A DNA stretch of 24,180 nucleotides, taken from the NCBI GenBank assembly GCA_964554765.1, contig CAZKPS010000010.1:1-24180 (forward strand). Direction: 5' to 3'. Within the stretch, counting starts at the first letter, position 1; each line of letters begins with the position of its first letter. Shown in pieces: positions 1-6,672 of this stretch. A program made the translations under genes and the position numbers. The notes below the pieces were generated by a model that was given only the letters and a program-made list of their open reading frames with translations, ran no database searches and was not told the DNA's origin. The DNA comes from JAQBQZ01 sp964554765. Lineage in GTDB: Bacteria > Patescibacteriota > Minisyncoccia > Phycocordibacterales > CAIRYW01.

Positions 1-118
1 TATATAGATCGTTTATGTAGTCGAAAGTATGCACATTTTCAAATTTAGAAAATTTATCGGGATTTTTTGTTATGTGAATATAGTTTGTAGATTTATCCTG
101 TAAATAAACCCTATACAT
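1..118 (-). CDS. Partial hypothetical protein running off the window start
   Basis: An open minus-strand frame starts at an ATG at 118-116 and stays open for 39 codons to the window edge. It begins MYRVYLQDKSTNYIHITKN and continues with polar and aromatic residues. An in-frame TAA lies five codons upstream (minus strand, near 134), so the start can only be this ATG or a nearby non-ATG codon. No family is recognised. It follows the ftsL-like gene on the same strand, where ftsI or murE would often be expected, but nothing visible resembles either. The start codon overlaps a TATAAT-like string, so the promoter and start are uncertain. It could be a short unknown gene or a chance open frame. Confidence 0.35.
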   Translation of the reverse strand, partial: MYRVYLQDKSTNYIHITKNPDKFSKFENVHTFDYINDLY

Positions 119-204
119 TATATCATCTATTTTTAATTTATAGTTAACAATTCTGAATCAACTGAAGGATCTCGAACGGGATTCAGACCCATAAAATACT
201 TGAA

Positions 205-519
205 TTATATTCTTTCTCTATCTACAAATGCAGTAAGACTTGGACCTGTTTTTGCCACCAACACACCATCTGCATCCACAAAACCTAAAGACCGTGCGAG
301 TTCAGGATTTATTTTTGCCTTAAGATTCAAGTATGAAAACTCCATCTCACTGAGTTCGCTTGTAAGTGAGCTTATTTGTCTCTCACCCTGTTGTCGCTCG
401 AGGGTATTGTACACAGTACTTCCAACAAGACCTATGTATGCCAAGACAAGCACACCGAGTACACCTGTAAGTACACAGATTTGTTTTTGGTATTTGAATT
501 GTGATGGCATCTTTGTCAT
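205..519 (-). CDS. ftsL: FtsL-like septum protein
   Basis: This is a 104-residue predicted bitopic membrane protein. A short basic N-terminus (residues 1-13) is followed by one hydrophobic segment at about 14-34 and a polar heptad-like stretch at 38-70 (NTLERQQGERQISSLTSELS), which is the FtsL/DivIC layout. FtsL joins the FtsB/DivIC and FtsQ/DivIB complex that activates the septal synthase FtsWI. Sequence similarity in this family is weak, so the call rests on topology, size and position: it lies 44 bases after rsmH in the mraZ-rsmH-ftsL order typical of division clusters. The ATG at 519 is used; an internal ATG three codons later is possible. No Shine-Dalgarno sequence is visible upstream. 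Confidence 0.7.
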   Translation of the reverse strand: MTKMPSQFKYQKQICVLTGVLGVLVLAYIGLVGSTVYNTLERQQGERQISSLTSELSEMEFSYLNLKAKINPELARSLGFVDADGVLVAKTGPSLTAFVDRERI

Positions 520-563
520 ATATTAAAGTTGTGAGTTATGAGTAATAAGTTATTTGTTATAAG

Positions 564-1457
564 TTACTTTGTCTTTTCAATGATTCGAAGCTTTGCACTT
601 CTTGCTCGGGGATTGTTTTTGAGTTCATCTTCCCCTGCGATAATCGGTTTTTTGTTTATTAAAATCGCTTTTTCTTCTATCACCTTTCCTTTTGCCCACT
701 GTTTGACTATCCTATCTTCGGTACTGTGAAATGATATGACCGTAATTCTCCCACCCACCTTTACTCTTTCGAATGCTTTTTCCAACCCTTCTTTTATTGC
801 CCCAAACTCATCATTGACTGCGATGCGGATTGCTTGAAAGGTTTTTGTGGCGGGATGTATCTTTTTGTTTCTGGTAAATCCCGGCACCGCGTTCCACACT
901 ATTTCGCGTAACTGCACCGTAGTCTTAATTGGTTCAATCTGTCTTGCTTCGACTATTGCTCTTGCAATTCTTCCTGAGAATTGTTCTTCTCCGAAGCCCT
1001 TGAGAATATCTCGAATCGATTGCTCACTCCATTCGTTGACTACTGTTTCTGCCGTTAGATCTGTCTCTTCTGCGTTATAAGACATCTGGAGCGGTTCATC
1101 CCTTTGAAAGGTAAACCCTCTCCCCGACACCTCTATCTGATCAGAACTCCAACCAAGGTCAAACATAAAGCCATCTACCTCATTTACTTTTGCTTTATCC
1201 AAGACCTTTTCTAGATTCCTAAAGTTTGATTTGAATATCTCTACCCTGTCTCCAAATTTAATAAGTCTCTCTTTCGCCTTTTTGATAGCACTACTATCAG
1301 CATCGATGCCGATAACTCTCGCCTCTGGATAATTCTCGAGAACATATTCTGTATGTCCCCCTGTATTGAGTGTACAATCAACGATAATTGCCGAAGATTT
1401 AATATTTAAACCCTCTACCATTTCTTTTAAAAGAACACTCTTGTGTATGTGGTGCAT
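564..1457 (-). CDS. rsmH: 16S rRNA m4C1402 methyltransferase RsmH (MraW)
   Basis: RsmH uses S-adenosylmethionine to methylate N4 of C1402 in the decoding centre of 16S rRNA. The 297 residues are close to the usual length of about 310. Visible family motifs are HKSVLLKEMVEGL at 5-17, the SAM-binding DCTLNTGGHT at 27-36, IGIDAD at 49-54, FDLGWSSDQ at 99-107 with RGFTF after it, HPATKTFQAIRIAVNDE at 201-217, ISFHSTEDRIVK at 241-252 and the C-terminal NPRARSAKLR at 282-291. The SAM loop reads LNTGG where most relatives have LGGGG, a mild variation. It lies downstream of mraZ and upstream of the ftsL-like gene. The 127-base spacer to mraZ is unusually long and repeat-rich. Confidence 0.96.
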   Translation of the reverse strand: MHHIHKSVLLKEMVEGLNIKSSAIIVDCTLNTGGHTEYVLENYPEARVIGIDADSSAIKKAKERLIKFGDRVEIFKSNFRNLEKVLDKAKVNEVDGFMFDLGWSSDQIEVSGRGFTFQRDEPLQMSYNAEETDLTAETVVNEWSEQSIRDILKGFGEEQFSGRIARAIVEARQIEPIKTTVQLREIVWNAVPGFTRNKKIHPATKTFQAIRIAVNDEFGAIKEGLEKAFERVKVGGRITVISFHSTEDRIVKQWAKGKVIEEKAILINKKPIIAGEDELKNNPRARSAKLRIIEKTK

Positions 1458-1584
1458 AAGTCAGAACTAAAAAGTAAAAAAGCAAAATTCTAATTCAAAA
1501 GTTAAAAGTTTAGAGTGTCCGTATCTCAAGTTTTGAATTTTTACTTTCATTTTTGACTTTTTAGTTTACACTTTTGACTTACTT
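1458..1584. repeat. AT-rich inverted-word spacer between mraZ and rsmH
   Basis: The spacer is built from variants of AAAAGTCAAAA and its reverse complement on either side of a short unique core (GAGTGTCCGTATCTCAAG, 1513-1530). Its right end (minus strand) runs directly into the rsmH ATG. On the minus strand it contains ATGAAAGTAAAAATTCAAAAC, which closely matches a stretch in the frr-rseP spacer (11597-11736). It appears to be a diverged or mosaic member of that repeat group, but it lacks the CAGTAGCGAATACCTGAG-type core. Confidence 0.6.
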
Positions 1585-2019
1585 CTAAAACGCTCCTGTC
1601 TGACTTAACTTCTCTGCCAATACATCAGCCTCGACAACAACCTTCTTCTTGTAATCCGCCCACTTCTTGTCATTCCACATTTCAATTCTCTTGTGAACTC
1701 CTACGAAGACACCTTTGTCTTTGATTGTGGCAAACTCACGGAGATATTCTGGAATAAGCACTCGTCCAAGTGAATCCACTTCAAGCTCTACCGCTCCACC
1801 GAACATAAATCGGTTGAAACCTCGTGTATCAGCCCGAAGAGAATCCATCTTTCCCATCTCTTCAGAAATCTTTTCCCATTCTTTTGAAGGATAGAGAGAA
1901 AGACACCCCTCGAGACCATATGTCGCGATAAGCTTTTTGCCAATCTCTTTCCTAAATTTTGATGGAAGAGAGATTCGGTTTTTGTCGTCTATCGTGTGTG
2001 TGTATTCGCCTATTAACAT
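1585..2019 (-). CDS. mraZ: Transcriptional regulator MraZ
   Basis: MraZ is a double AbrB/SpoVT-type DNA-binding protein that forms ring oligomers and controls the division and cell wall cluster. The 144 residues contain the two expected motifs, DDKNRISLPSKFR at 11-23 and DSLGRVLIPEYLREF at 82-96, matching the DxKGRxxxPxxxR signature. It is the first gene before rsmH and the ftsL-like gene. Its promoter region carries four direct GTGG-type boxes (2131-2166) overlapping a TATAAT, so autoregulation is likely. The ATG at 2019 starts MLIGEYTHTID, the normal N-terminus of the family. The roughly 130-base leader is far longer than for most other genes here. Confidence 0.97.
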   Translation of the reverse strand: MLIGEYTHTIDDKNRISLPSKFRKEIGKKLIATYGLEGCLSLYPSKEWEKISEEMGKMDSLRADTRGFNRFMFGGAVELEVDSLGRVLIPEYLREFATIKDKGVFVGVHKRIEMWNDKKWADYKKKVVVEADVLAEKLSQTGAF

Positions 2020-2050
2020 ATGTTGTAAGTGTGATATGGATGTTCAATTG

Positions 2051-2116
2051 ATGAGTTTCAAAAGACAGGTCGATTTTAAAACATACAAAATTTTAAAAAT
2101 ATCCTTTGAAACTCAT
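2051..2116 (-). promoter_or_regulatory. Stem-loop in the mraZ mRNA leader
   Basis: ATGAGTTTCAAA at 2051-2062 is the exact reverse complement of TTTGAAACTCAT at 2105-2116. The stretch between them is AT-rich and itself contains ATTTTAAAA and AATTTTAAAA words that could pair. If transcription starts near 2150, the structure sits inside the 5' leader about 30 bases before the mraZ ATG. The repeat is seen directly; a role in expression is inference. Confidence 0.55.
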
Positions 2117-2130
2117 ACAATTTACTTCAT

Positions 2131-2166
2131 ACCACTTCATCCCACTTATGTACCACATTATACCAC
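2131..2166 (-). promoter_or_regulatory. Four MraZ-type operator boxes over the mraZ promoter
   Basis: On the minus strand four direct repeats, GTGGT, GTGGT, GTGGG and GTGGT, occupy plus positions 2162-2166, 2152-2156, 2141-2145 and 2131-2135. They recur every 10, 11 and 10 bases, one helical turn. Most are preceded by AA, as in AAAGTGGTAT and GAAGTGGTAT. Known MraZ operators are direct TGGG-type repeats, and in mollicutes AAAGTG-type repeats upstream of mraZ, so both location and sequence fit. A TATAAT hexamer on the minus strand (2157-2162) falls between the first two boxes, so bound MraZ would cover the promoter. Confidence 0.85.
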
Positions 2167-2253
2167 TTTATAGCAGAATCAACACAAAGTTTTCCACATT
2201 TTTTGAGTAAAAATAAAGCAGAATACAAAAAAAATTTTGGTCAAGAGAATACA

Positions 2254-2283
2254 AAAAATATCAAGCAATTGCTTGATATTTTT
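2254..2283. repeat. Perfect 30-base AT-rich palindrome
   Basis: The sequence is symmetric about 2268/2269 with arms AAAAATATCAAGCAA and TTGCTTGATATTTTT and no loop. Runs of A and T at the ends would suit a bidirectional terminator or a protein-binding dyad. It lies immediately past the terminator of the 2339-2623 gene and upstream of the mraZ promoter. Confidence 0.6.
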
Positions 2284-2288
2284 ACTAT

Positions 2289-2315
2289 AAAAAAACCAAC
2301 CTCATCAAGGTCGGT
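2289..2315 (-). terminator. Intrinsic terminator of the 2339-2623 gene
   Basis: On the minus strand ACCGACC (2315-2309) and GGTTGGT (2301-2295) form a 7-base stem with one G-T pair and a 7-base loop, followed by seven T (2295-2289). It begins 24 bases after the stop codon. Confidence 0.8.
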
Positions 2316-2338
2316 GTAGTACTCTTAGTGGCTCCAGA

Positions 2339-2623
2339 TCAGAGAAATCGTACAGGGAAAGGTTCCTTCGTAAGATTGTCCTCTAGTGATATACCTATTC
2401 TCTGCGCCACAACCGTTAATTTGTCAGATTGACCCAGCTGTTGAGCGTATGGTCTCACTCTCAGAAAGTCTCTCTCGCACATCACAAGTTTCAGAACCTC
2501 ATCAAGAAAACTTTGCCCTTCGGTAGCTGGAATCTGGATAACACTGCTACCGTTGAGGCAAGCACATAGTTGTCCGAATATGCGATCAAAGTCTGTGGAA
2601 TCCAATAAGACAGGTTGTATCAT
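2339..2623 (-). CDS. Small hypothetical protein, 94 residues
   Basis: No family is recognised. The protein begins MIQPVLLDSTDFDRIFGQL, has no signal peptide or membrane segment, and contains three cysteines, two of them in a CAC string near residue 20. The alternating charged and hydrophobic pattern suggests a small soluble globular protein. Its base use is visibly richer in G and C than the neighbouring lysS and rsmH. An in-frame TAA upstream limits the start to the ATG at 2623. A strong intrinsic terminator follows the stop, which supports real transcription. It lies alone between the lysS palindrome and the mraZ control region, with no operon partner. Confidence 0.6.
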   Translation of the reverse strand: MIQPVLLDSTDFDRIFGQLCACLNGSSVIQIPATEGQSFLDEVLKLVMCERDFLRVRPYAQQLGQSDKLTVVAQRIGISLEDNLTKEPFPVRFL

Positions 2624-2672
2624 AAATAACAGGGGGGTTGTTAAACTACGATTAGATTACTCCTTTCCTCTC

Positions 2673-2721
2673 AAAAGTCAAAATGCTTGGCGACCTTTGG
2701 TCGCCAAGCATTTTGACTTTT
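2673..2721. terminator. Perfect 23-bp hairpin after lysS
   Basis: AAAAGTCAAAATGCTTGGCGACC (2673-2695) in two parts, AAAAGTCAAAA and TGCTTGGCGACC, is perfectly repeated in reverse complement at 2699-2721 around a TTT triloop. On the minus strand it starts 28 bases after the lysS stop and ends in a short T run, so it should terminate lysS transcription. The outer AAAAGTCAAAA arm is the same word that builds the repeat spacers at 1458-1584 and 11597-11736. Confidence 0.8.
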
Positions 2722-2748
2722 ATTAAAAAGATCACAAGCTTCCAAGCC

Positions 2749-4230
2749 CTAAGCTTCTAAGCTGTTCCCTTTTGGCTTCATAAGTGGGAAAATCTGAGCT
2801 TCACGAATCGGCACATCAAGGAGGAAACTAAAAAGTCTTTCTGATACTCCAAATCCAAATGTTGGTGGCATACCATGTTCGAGAGCTTCTACGTATTCAA
2901 AGTCTGCCATCTGAGCCTCATCATCACCTGCATCTCGCATACCCTGCTGCTCCATAAATCTCTCTTTTTGATCGACAGGATCGTTGAGCTCACTAAATCC
3001 TTTACCCATTTCACTTCCAGCAAGAATCACCTGAAATCGCTCTACAACTCGAGTATCATTATCTTTTCGTTTTGCGAGTGGTTCAAGATACACAGGAACA
3101 TTGACGAGAAATCCTGGCCCTGCAAGCTGTTTTCGAATTGATTTCCAAAGAAGATCAACCCCTCGTGCTCTGTTGATTTCTTTTGGATCAAAAGCGACAC
3201 CTGCATCTTTTAGTTTATTTATGAGAATATCATTTGAGATAGATTCATCGAGTGGATCAATTCCAAATTTATCATTTATGAGTTTACAAAAATCATACAT
3301 TTCCCATTCTTTTGCAAAATCAACTTCATGTCCGCGTATAGTAAAGGTTGTTGTACCGAATACTTCGTTTGCGATTTTACGGTAGAGTTCTTTTGTCATC
3401 TCCATACCGATATTGTAGTCTGCATATGCCATATAGTACTCAAGCTGAGTATAATCTTGTGCGTGCTCCGGAGAAATACCTTCATTTCTAAATATTCTTC
3501 CTATTTCAAATGTTCGCGGAAGTCCTGCAACCATAAGCCTCTTTTGCCAAAGCTCACCACAAGAAATCCGAAGATATACATCAATATCGAGCGCGTTGTG
3601 ATGTGTCGCAAATGGTCGCGCATCTGCACCACCTGTAGTGTTTTCAAGTGCCGGAGTATCAACTTCGATAAAACCTCTTTCAAGAAGATACGAACGGATT
3701 ACGTTCCAGAATTTTGATTTCTTCACAAATCGTTCATGAAGGTCATTGTTCATAAGAATGTCTAAATATCTTTTTCTGAGTTTTTCATCCTCGTTTTGAA
3801 GTCCGTTCCATTTTTCTGGAAGTGGAAGTAGCGACTTTGAAAGAATATTCCACCCTGATACCTGGACCGTCTTTTGACCTGTTCGAGTGAGAAATACAGG
3901 ACCTGTAATTTCAACAAAGTCTCCAATATCAACCGTATCTCCAAAGAGTGTGAATGCATCGATGTTTGCATCATCTTTTTTGAAGAGCCCTTGGAACCGT
4001 CCTGTACCATCATAGAGATCAAAAAAGATGAGGGCACCTTGACCACGAAGTGACATCACTCGTCCAGCAATCGTAATAGGAGTATTATCTGTCACAAGAG
4101 AATCAAAGGCTTCTGTCGCCTCAAGAGCGGTATGAGTACGAACTGACTTTGCAGGATATGGATTAATCCCGTTTTCTTTGAGTTTATTTAATTTGTCCAA
4201 TCGGACTTGTCGGATATCTTCTAGAGCCAT
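2749..4230 (-). CDS. lysS: Lysyl-tRNA synthetase, class II
   Basis: LysRS activates lysine with ATP and charges tRNA-Lys in the cytoplasm. The 493 residues match the family length. An N-terminal OB-fold anticodon-binding domain spans about 52-133, followed by the class II catalytic core: VDTPALENTTGGADARPF near 190, motif 2 FEIGRIFRNEGI at 241-252, the HAQDYTQLEYYMAY stretch at 256-269, and motif 3 GFGVSER at 459-465. The final motif has ER where many bacterial enzymes have DR, and the motif 3 arginine is kept. It is downstream of greA across a hairpin terminator. A TATTTT string seven bases upstream of the ATG (4238-4243) could be a -10 element of its own. Confidence 0.96.
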   Translation of the reverse strand: MALEDIRQVRLDKLNKLKENGINPYPAKSVRTHTALEATEAFDSLVTDNTPITIAGRVMSLRGQGALIFFDLYDGTGRFQGLFKKDDANIDAFTLFGDTVDIGDFVEITGPVFLTRTGQKTVQVSGWNILSKSLLPLPEKWNGLQNEDEKLRKRYLDILMNNDLHERFVKKSKFWNVIRSYLLERGFIEVDTPALENTTGGADARPFATHHNALDIDVYLRISCGELWQKRLMVAGLPRTFEIGRIFRNEGISPEHAQDYTQLEYYMAYADYNIGMEMTKELYRKIANEVFGTTTFTIRGHEVDFAKEWEMYDFCKLINDKFGIDPLDESISNDILINKLKDAGVAFDPKEINRARGVDLLWKSIRKQLAGPGFLVNVPVYLEPLAKRKDNDTRVVERFQVILAGSEMGKGFSELNDPVDQKERFMEQQGMRDAGDDEAQMADFEYVEALEHGMPPTFGFGVSERLFSFLLDVPIREAQIFPLMKPKGNSLEA

Positions 4231-4239
4231 ATGGTTTAA

Positions 4240-4345
4240 AATATGAATATAGAGGTTAGTATATAGTATATGGAAGGAATTACAAAATGAGCGGCGCCGT
4301 AGGCGCCGCTCATTTTTCTATATACTAGATTCAATATTCTCTATT
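4240..4345. repeat. GC hairpin with inverted ATATTC arms (copy 1 of 3), greA terminator
   Basis: A perfect 15-bp hairpin (AAAATGAGCGGCGCC at 4284-4298, reverse complement at 4302-4316, loop GTA) is followed on the minus strand by AT-rich sequence. Outside it lie AT arms of one word family, GAATATAGAGG with AGTATATAG on one side and CTATATACTAG with CAATATTCTC on the other, which are roughly reverse complements. It lies between the greA stop and lysS start and should terminate greA. The same architecture recurs at 18713-18816 and 20898-21006. Confidence 0.75.
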
Positions 4346-4349
4346 CGAT

Positions 4350-4817
4350 TTATTTAACCTCCATTATTTCGTAACTCGCTTTGCCCTTCGGTGTTGCAAT
4401 ATCAAACTTGTCACCCTTTTTCTTGCCCATTATTGCAAGACCAATCGGTGAGTGATTTGAAATCTTACCTTTCAAAATATCTGCTTCTTCTGATCCCACC
4501 ACTTGATATGTTTTAGATTCTTTGTCTCCTAACTTTTTAACAACAACGGTTGAGCCAATAGTCACTGTACCTCCATGATGAGCATGCATTACAACAGCGT
4601 TTTTCAAAATATTTTCAATCTTGCTTACTCGCTCTTCAACTTCTGCCTGCATCTCTCGTGCTTCTTGATATTCTGCATTTTCTGAAAGATCACCCATTGA
4701 TTTCGCATACTCCAAACTATCAGCCACCTCTCGTCGCTTTACCTTTTTCAAATTATCTAGCTCCGCTTCCAATTCAGCTAATTTTTCTTTTGTGAGATAC
4801 TCTTTTTCGTCTGACAT
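4350..4817 (-). CDS. greA: Transcription elongation factor GreA
   Basis: GreA enters the RNA polymerase secondary channel and stimulates cleavage of backtracked RNA. With the ATG at 4817 the protein is 155 residues, the normal size, and starts MSDEKEYLTKEKLAELEAEL. The N-terminal coiled coil carries the acidic tip MGDLSENAEYQEAREMQ (residues 41-57, D43 and E46), and the C-terminal globular domain contains VGSEEADILKGKISNHSPIG. A longer frame from a TTG at 4841 adds eight residues that are not typical of the family, so the ATG is preferred. A TATAAT on the minus strand at about 4858-4863 is a plausible promoter. Confidence 0.95.
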   Translation of the reverse strand: MSDEKEYLTKEKLAELEAELDNLKKVKRREVADSLEYAKSMGDLSENAEYQEAREMQAEVEERVSKIENILKNAVVMHAHHGGTVTIGSTVVVKKLGDKESKTYQVVGSEEADILKGKISNHSPIGLAIMGKKKGDKFDIATPKGKASYEIMEVK

Positions 4818-4935
4818 AAGGTTTTTATGTGTTATTGACAATGTTTAAAATACGTAGCAATTATAGCATTTTAGGGGTTAAAAGTAAAGAAACGCTCCAG
4901 GTCATTGAGCTAAAAACTGAATACTCTACATAATA

Positions 4936-6624
4936 TTATTTAGTAAGATTATTGTTCTGTGCCCACCCCAGTGCGTCCGACATTGCACGCATAGCACTTA
5001 CTTTGTATGTGGTAGGTCCATTCTCAAGTACAAGGGCAAATGCATATTTTGGATTCTCATATGGAAAAAATCCTTCTACCCAAGAGTTTACTCTCTTTTT
5101 TGCACTACCAAGTTCGGCAGTTCCTGTTTTTGCTGCAGCATTCAATCCTCCAATATTTAATGCTATTGCAGTCCCATCTGTTACCGCCTGCCTCATACCC
5201 TCTTTGACAATTTTGTAATTTTTCTTATCGATACCATTTATAGTAGTGACATAACCTTGCTCGCCTTTGATAATAACAGGTTCTACTATACTACCCTCGG
5301 TCGCGATACCGGATACAGCTCTTACGATTTGAAGAGGTGTCACCTGGAACCCATACTGACCAATCGCTGTATGGTATGTGTTTCCAATTCTCCAATCTTC
5401 ACCATTAAATGTTTTCTTTTTCCATTCTGGTGTTGGTATGGTACCTGTAGGACCATCAAAAAAACCAGAAGTAGAAACACCAAAAAGAAATTTGGAAACG
5501 TATTCATCTATTTTCGTAATCCCTAGTCCTTTTTGGCCTTCAAATCCTCCCCCTGTAATATAAAAATATACGTCAGATGACACCGCAATTGCTTTTCTCA
5601 TATCTACATAACCATGATCCTTCCAGTCTTTAAATACCGTTGGTTTTGATGGGTCATAAGGGTTTGGGAGAGAGATAAATCCGTGTGTAAATATGTTTTG
5701 TAGTGGGTCTATGATTTTTTCTTGCAGAATACCGAGTGCCACAAATGGCTTCACAATAGAACCTGGCGCGTAAAGACCTGATGTCACCCTATCAAGAAAA
5801 GGTTGCTTTTTACTTTTTAGATACTCAGCAATCTTTGTTTTATCCTTCGCATCCGTCATCACATTACTATCGTAGTCAGGATACGAAGCTGTCGCTAATA
5901 TCTCACCCGTGTGCACATCCATAATCACGCCAGCACCGCCAGTGAAGCCTGAGTTTTCTACTGCAGATGCAATCTGCCTATATAGTTCGGCATTAATTAC
6001 TGAATCGATTGAAAGAGTTATTTTTTCACCATTCTGCGGTGGCTCAAGTGTACTCTGACTTTCTATATTACCCTTTACACTTACCTCTGTAAGCTTTGCT
6101 CCGTTTATTCCGGCAAGTCGAGCATTGAGATACTTTTCGAGTCCGTCTTGACCGACAATAGAATAACTATAAAAGTGACCCTTTGCGTCCTGACCGGGAT
6201 ATTTTACATATCCAAGGAGGTGTGAAAGTCCATTACCTGATAAATAAACTCTCTTATCAAATTCACTACCGTCCTTCTCCTCATTCCAAGCAATGTGTAT
6301 ATCGTTTCTATCTGTGATAATACCTCTATGTGCGAATATGACTTCCTTTTTCAGATTGTTGTTTGTTGCCTTTGTACCATAATAATCAGCATGTATTACC
6401 TGAAGATAAAGTGCTCGATAAACAAAAAGTATAGAAAGTGCTAAAAAAATATATTTTACGAATCCTAAAGAGACTTTGGAAATAGGGGTTTCTATTCTCC
6501 CTTCGAACTGATCACGGTTAAATGAAGGAAGGTTTGATGAATCAAGAAATATTTCATCAGGATTAACACCTGATTTATTTTTAAACTGCCTTCTTTTAAA
6601 TCTACGAAAAAATCGATGAAACAT
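4936..6624 (-). CDS. mrdA: Penicillin-binding protein 2, elongation transpeptidase
   Basis: PBP2 cross-links peptidoglycan during side-wall growth with RodA and the MreBCD filament complex. From the ATG at 6624 it has 562 residues: a basic cytoplasmic tail, a membrane anchor at about 53-73, the dimerisation domain with an R1-type motif (AHRGIITDRN near 98), and a C-terminal transpeptidase. Active-site motifs are SIVK at 289-292 (in YAPGSIVKPF), SSD at 349-351 in place of the common SxN, and KTG at 499-501 (AAKTGTAELG). A longer frame from a TTG at 6657 is open, but the ATG gives the expected short tail. It is the last gene of the proS-mreB-mreC-mreD-mrdA run. No rodA is in the window. Confidence 0.93.
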   Translation of the reverse strand: MFHRFFRRFKRRQFKNKSGVNPDEIFLDSSNLPSFNRDQFEGRIETPISKVSLGFVKYIFLALSILFVYRALYLQVIHADYYGTKATNNNLKKEVIFAHRGIITDRNDIHIAWNEEKDGSEFDKRVYLSGNGLSHLLGYVKYPGQDAKGHFYSYSIVGQDGLEKYLNARLAGINGAKLTEVSVKGNIESQSTLEPPQNGEKITLSIDSVINAELYRQIASAVENSGFTGGAGVIMDVHTGEILATASYPDYDSNVMTDAKDKTKIAEYLKSKKQPFLDRVTSGLYAPGSIVKPFVALGILQEKIIDPLQNIFTHGFISLPNPYDPSKPTVFKDWKDHGYVDMRKAIAVSSDVYFYITGGGFEGQKGLGITKIDEYVSKFLFGVSTSGFFDGPTGTIPTPEWKKKTFNGEDWRIGNTYHTAIGQYGFQVTPLQIVRAVSGIATEGSIVEPVIIKGEQGYVTTINGIDKKNYKIVKEGMRQAVTDGTAIALNIGGLNAAAKTGTAELGSAKKRVNSWVEGFFPYENPKYAFALVLENGPTTYKVSAMRAMSDALGWAQNNNLTK

Positions 6625-6672
6625 ATAAAGTCTCGTATTAAGAGTAACTCGAAGCAAAATTCCGTGAAAAAC

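Larger units (their letters stand above)
2020..2338. other. 319-base non-coding region upstream of mraZ
   Basis: No convincing gene is present. From low to high coordinates it holds the mraZ leader with a 12-base inverted repeat, the MraZ boxes with a TATAAT -10, an AT-rich stretch, a perfect 30-base palindrome at 2254-2283, and the intrinsic terminator of the next minus-strand gene at 2289-2315. Confidence 0.7.

Noticed and set aside
150..190. A tRNA-like T-arm pattern (GGGATTCAGACCC) near the inverted repeat
   Set aside because: The T-loop positions do not fit (no TTCRA in register with a five-pair stem), and no acceptor, D or anticodon arm can be built around it.
4818..4935. Possible terminator of mrdA (GCTC...GAGC near 4895-4911)
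   Set aside because: Only four pairs close a nine-base loop and the T run is broken, so the support is too weak to annotate.
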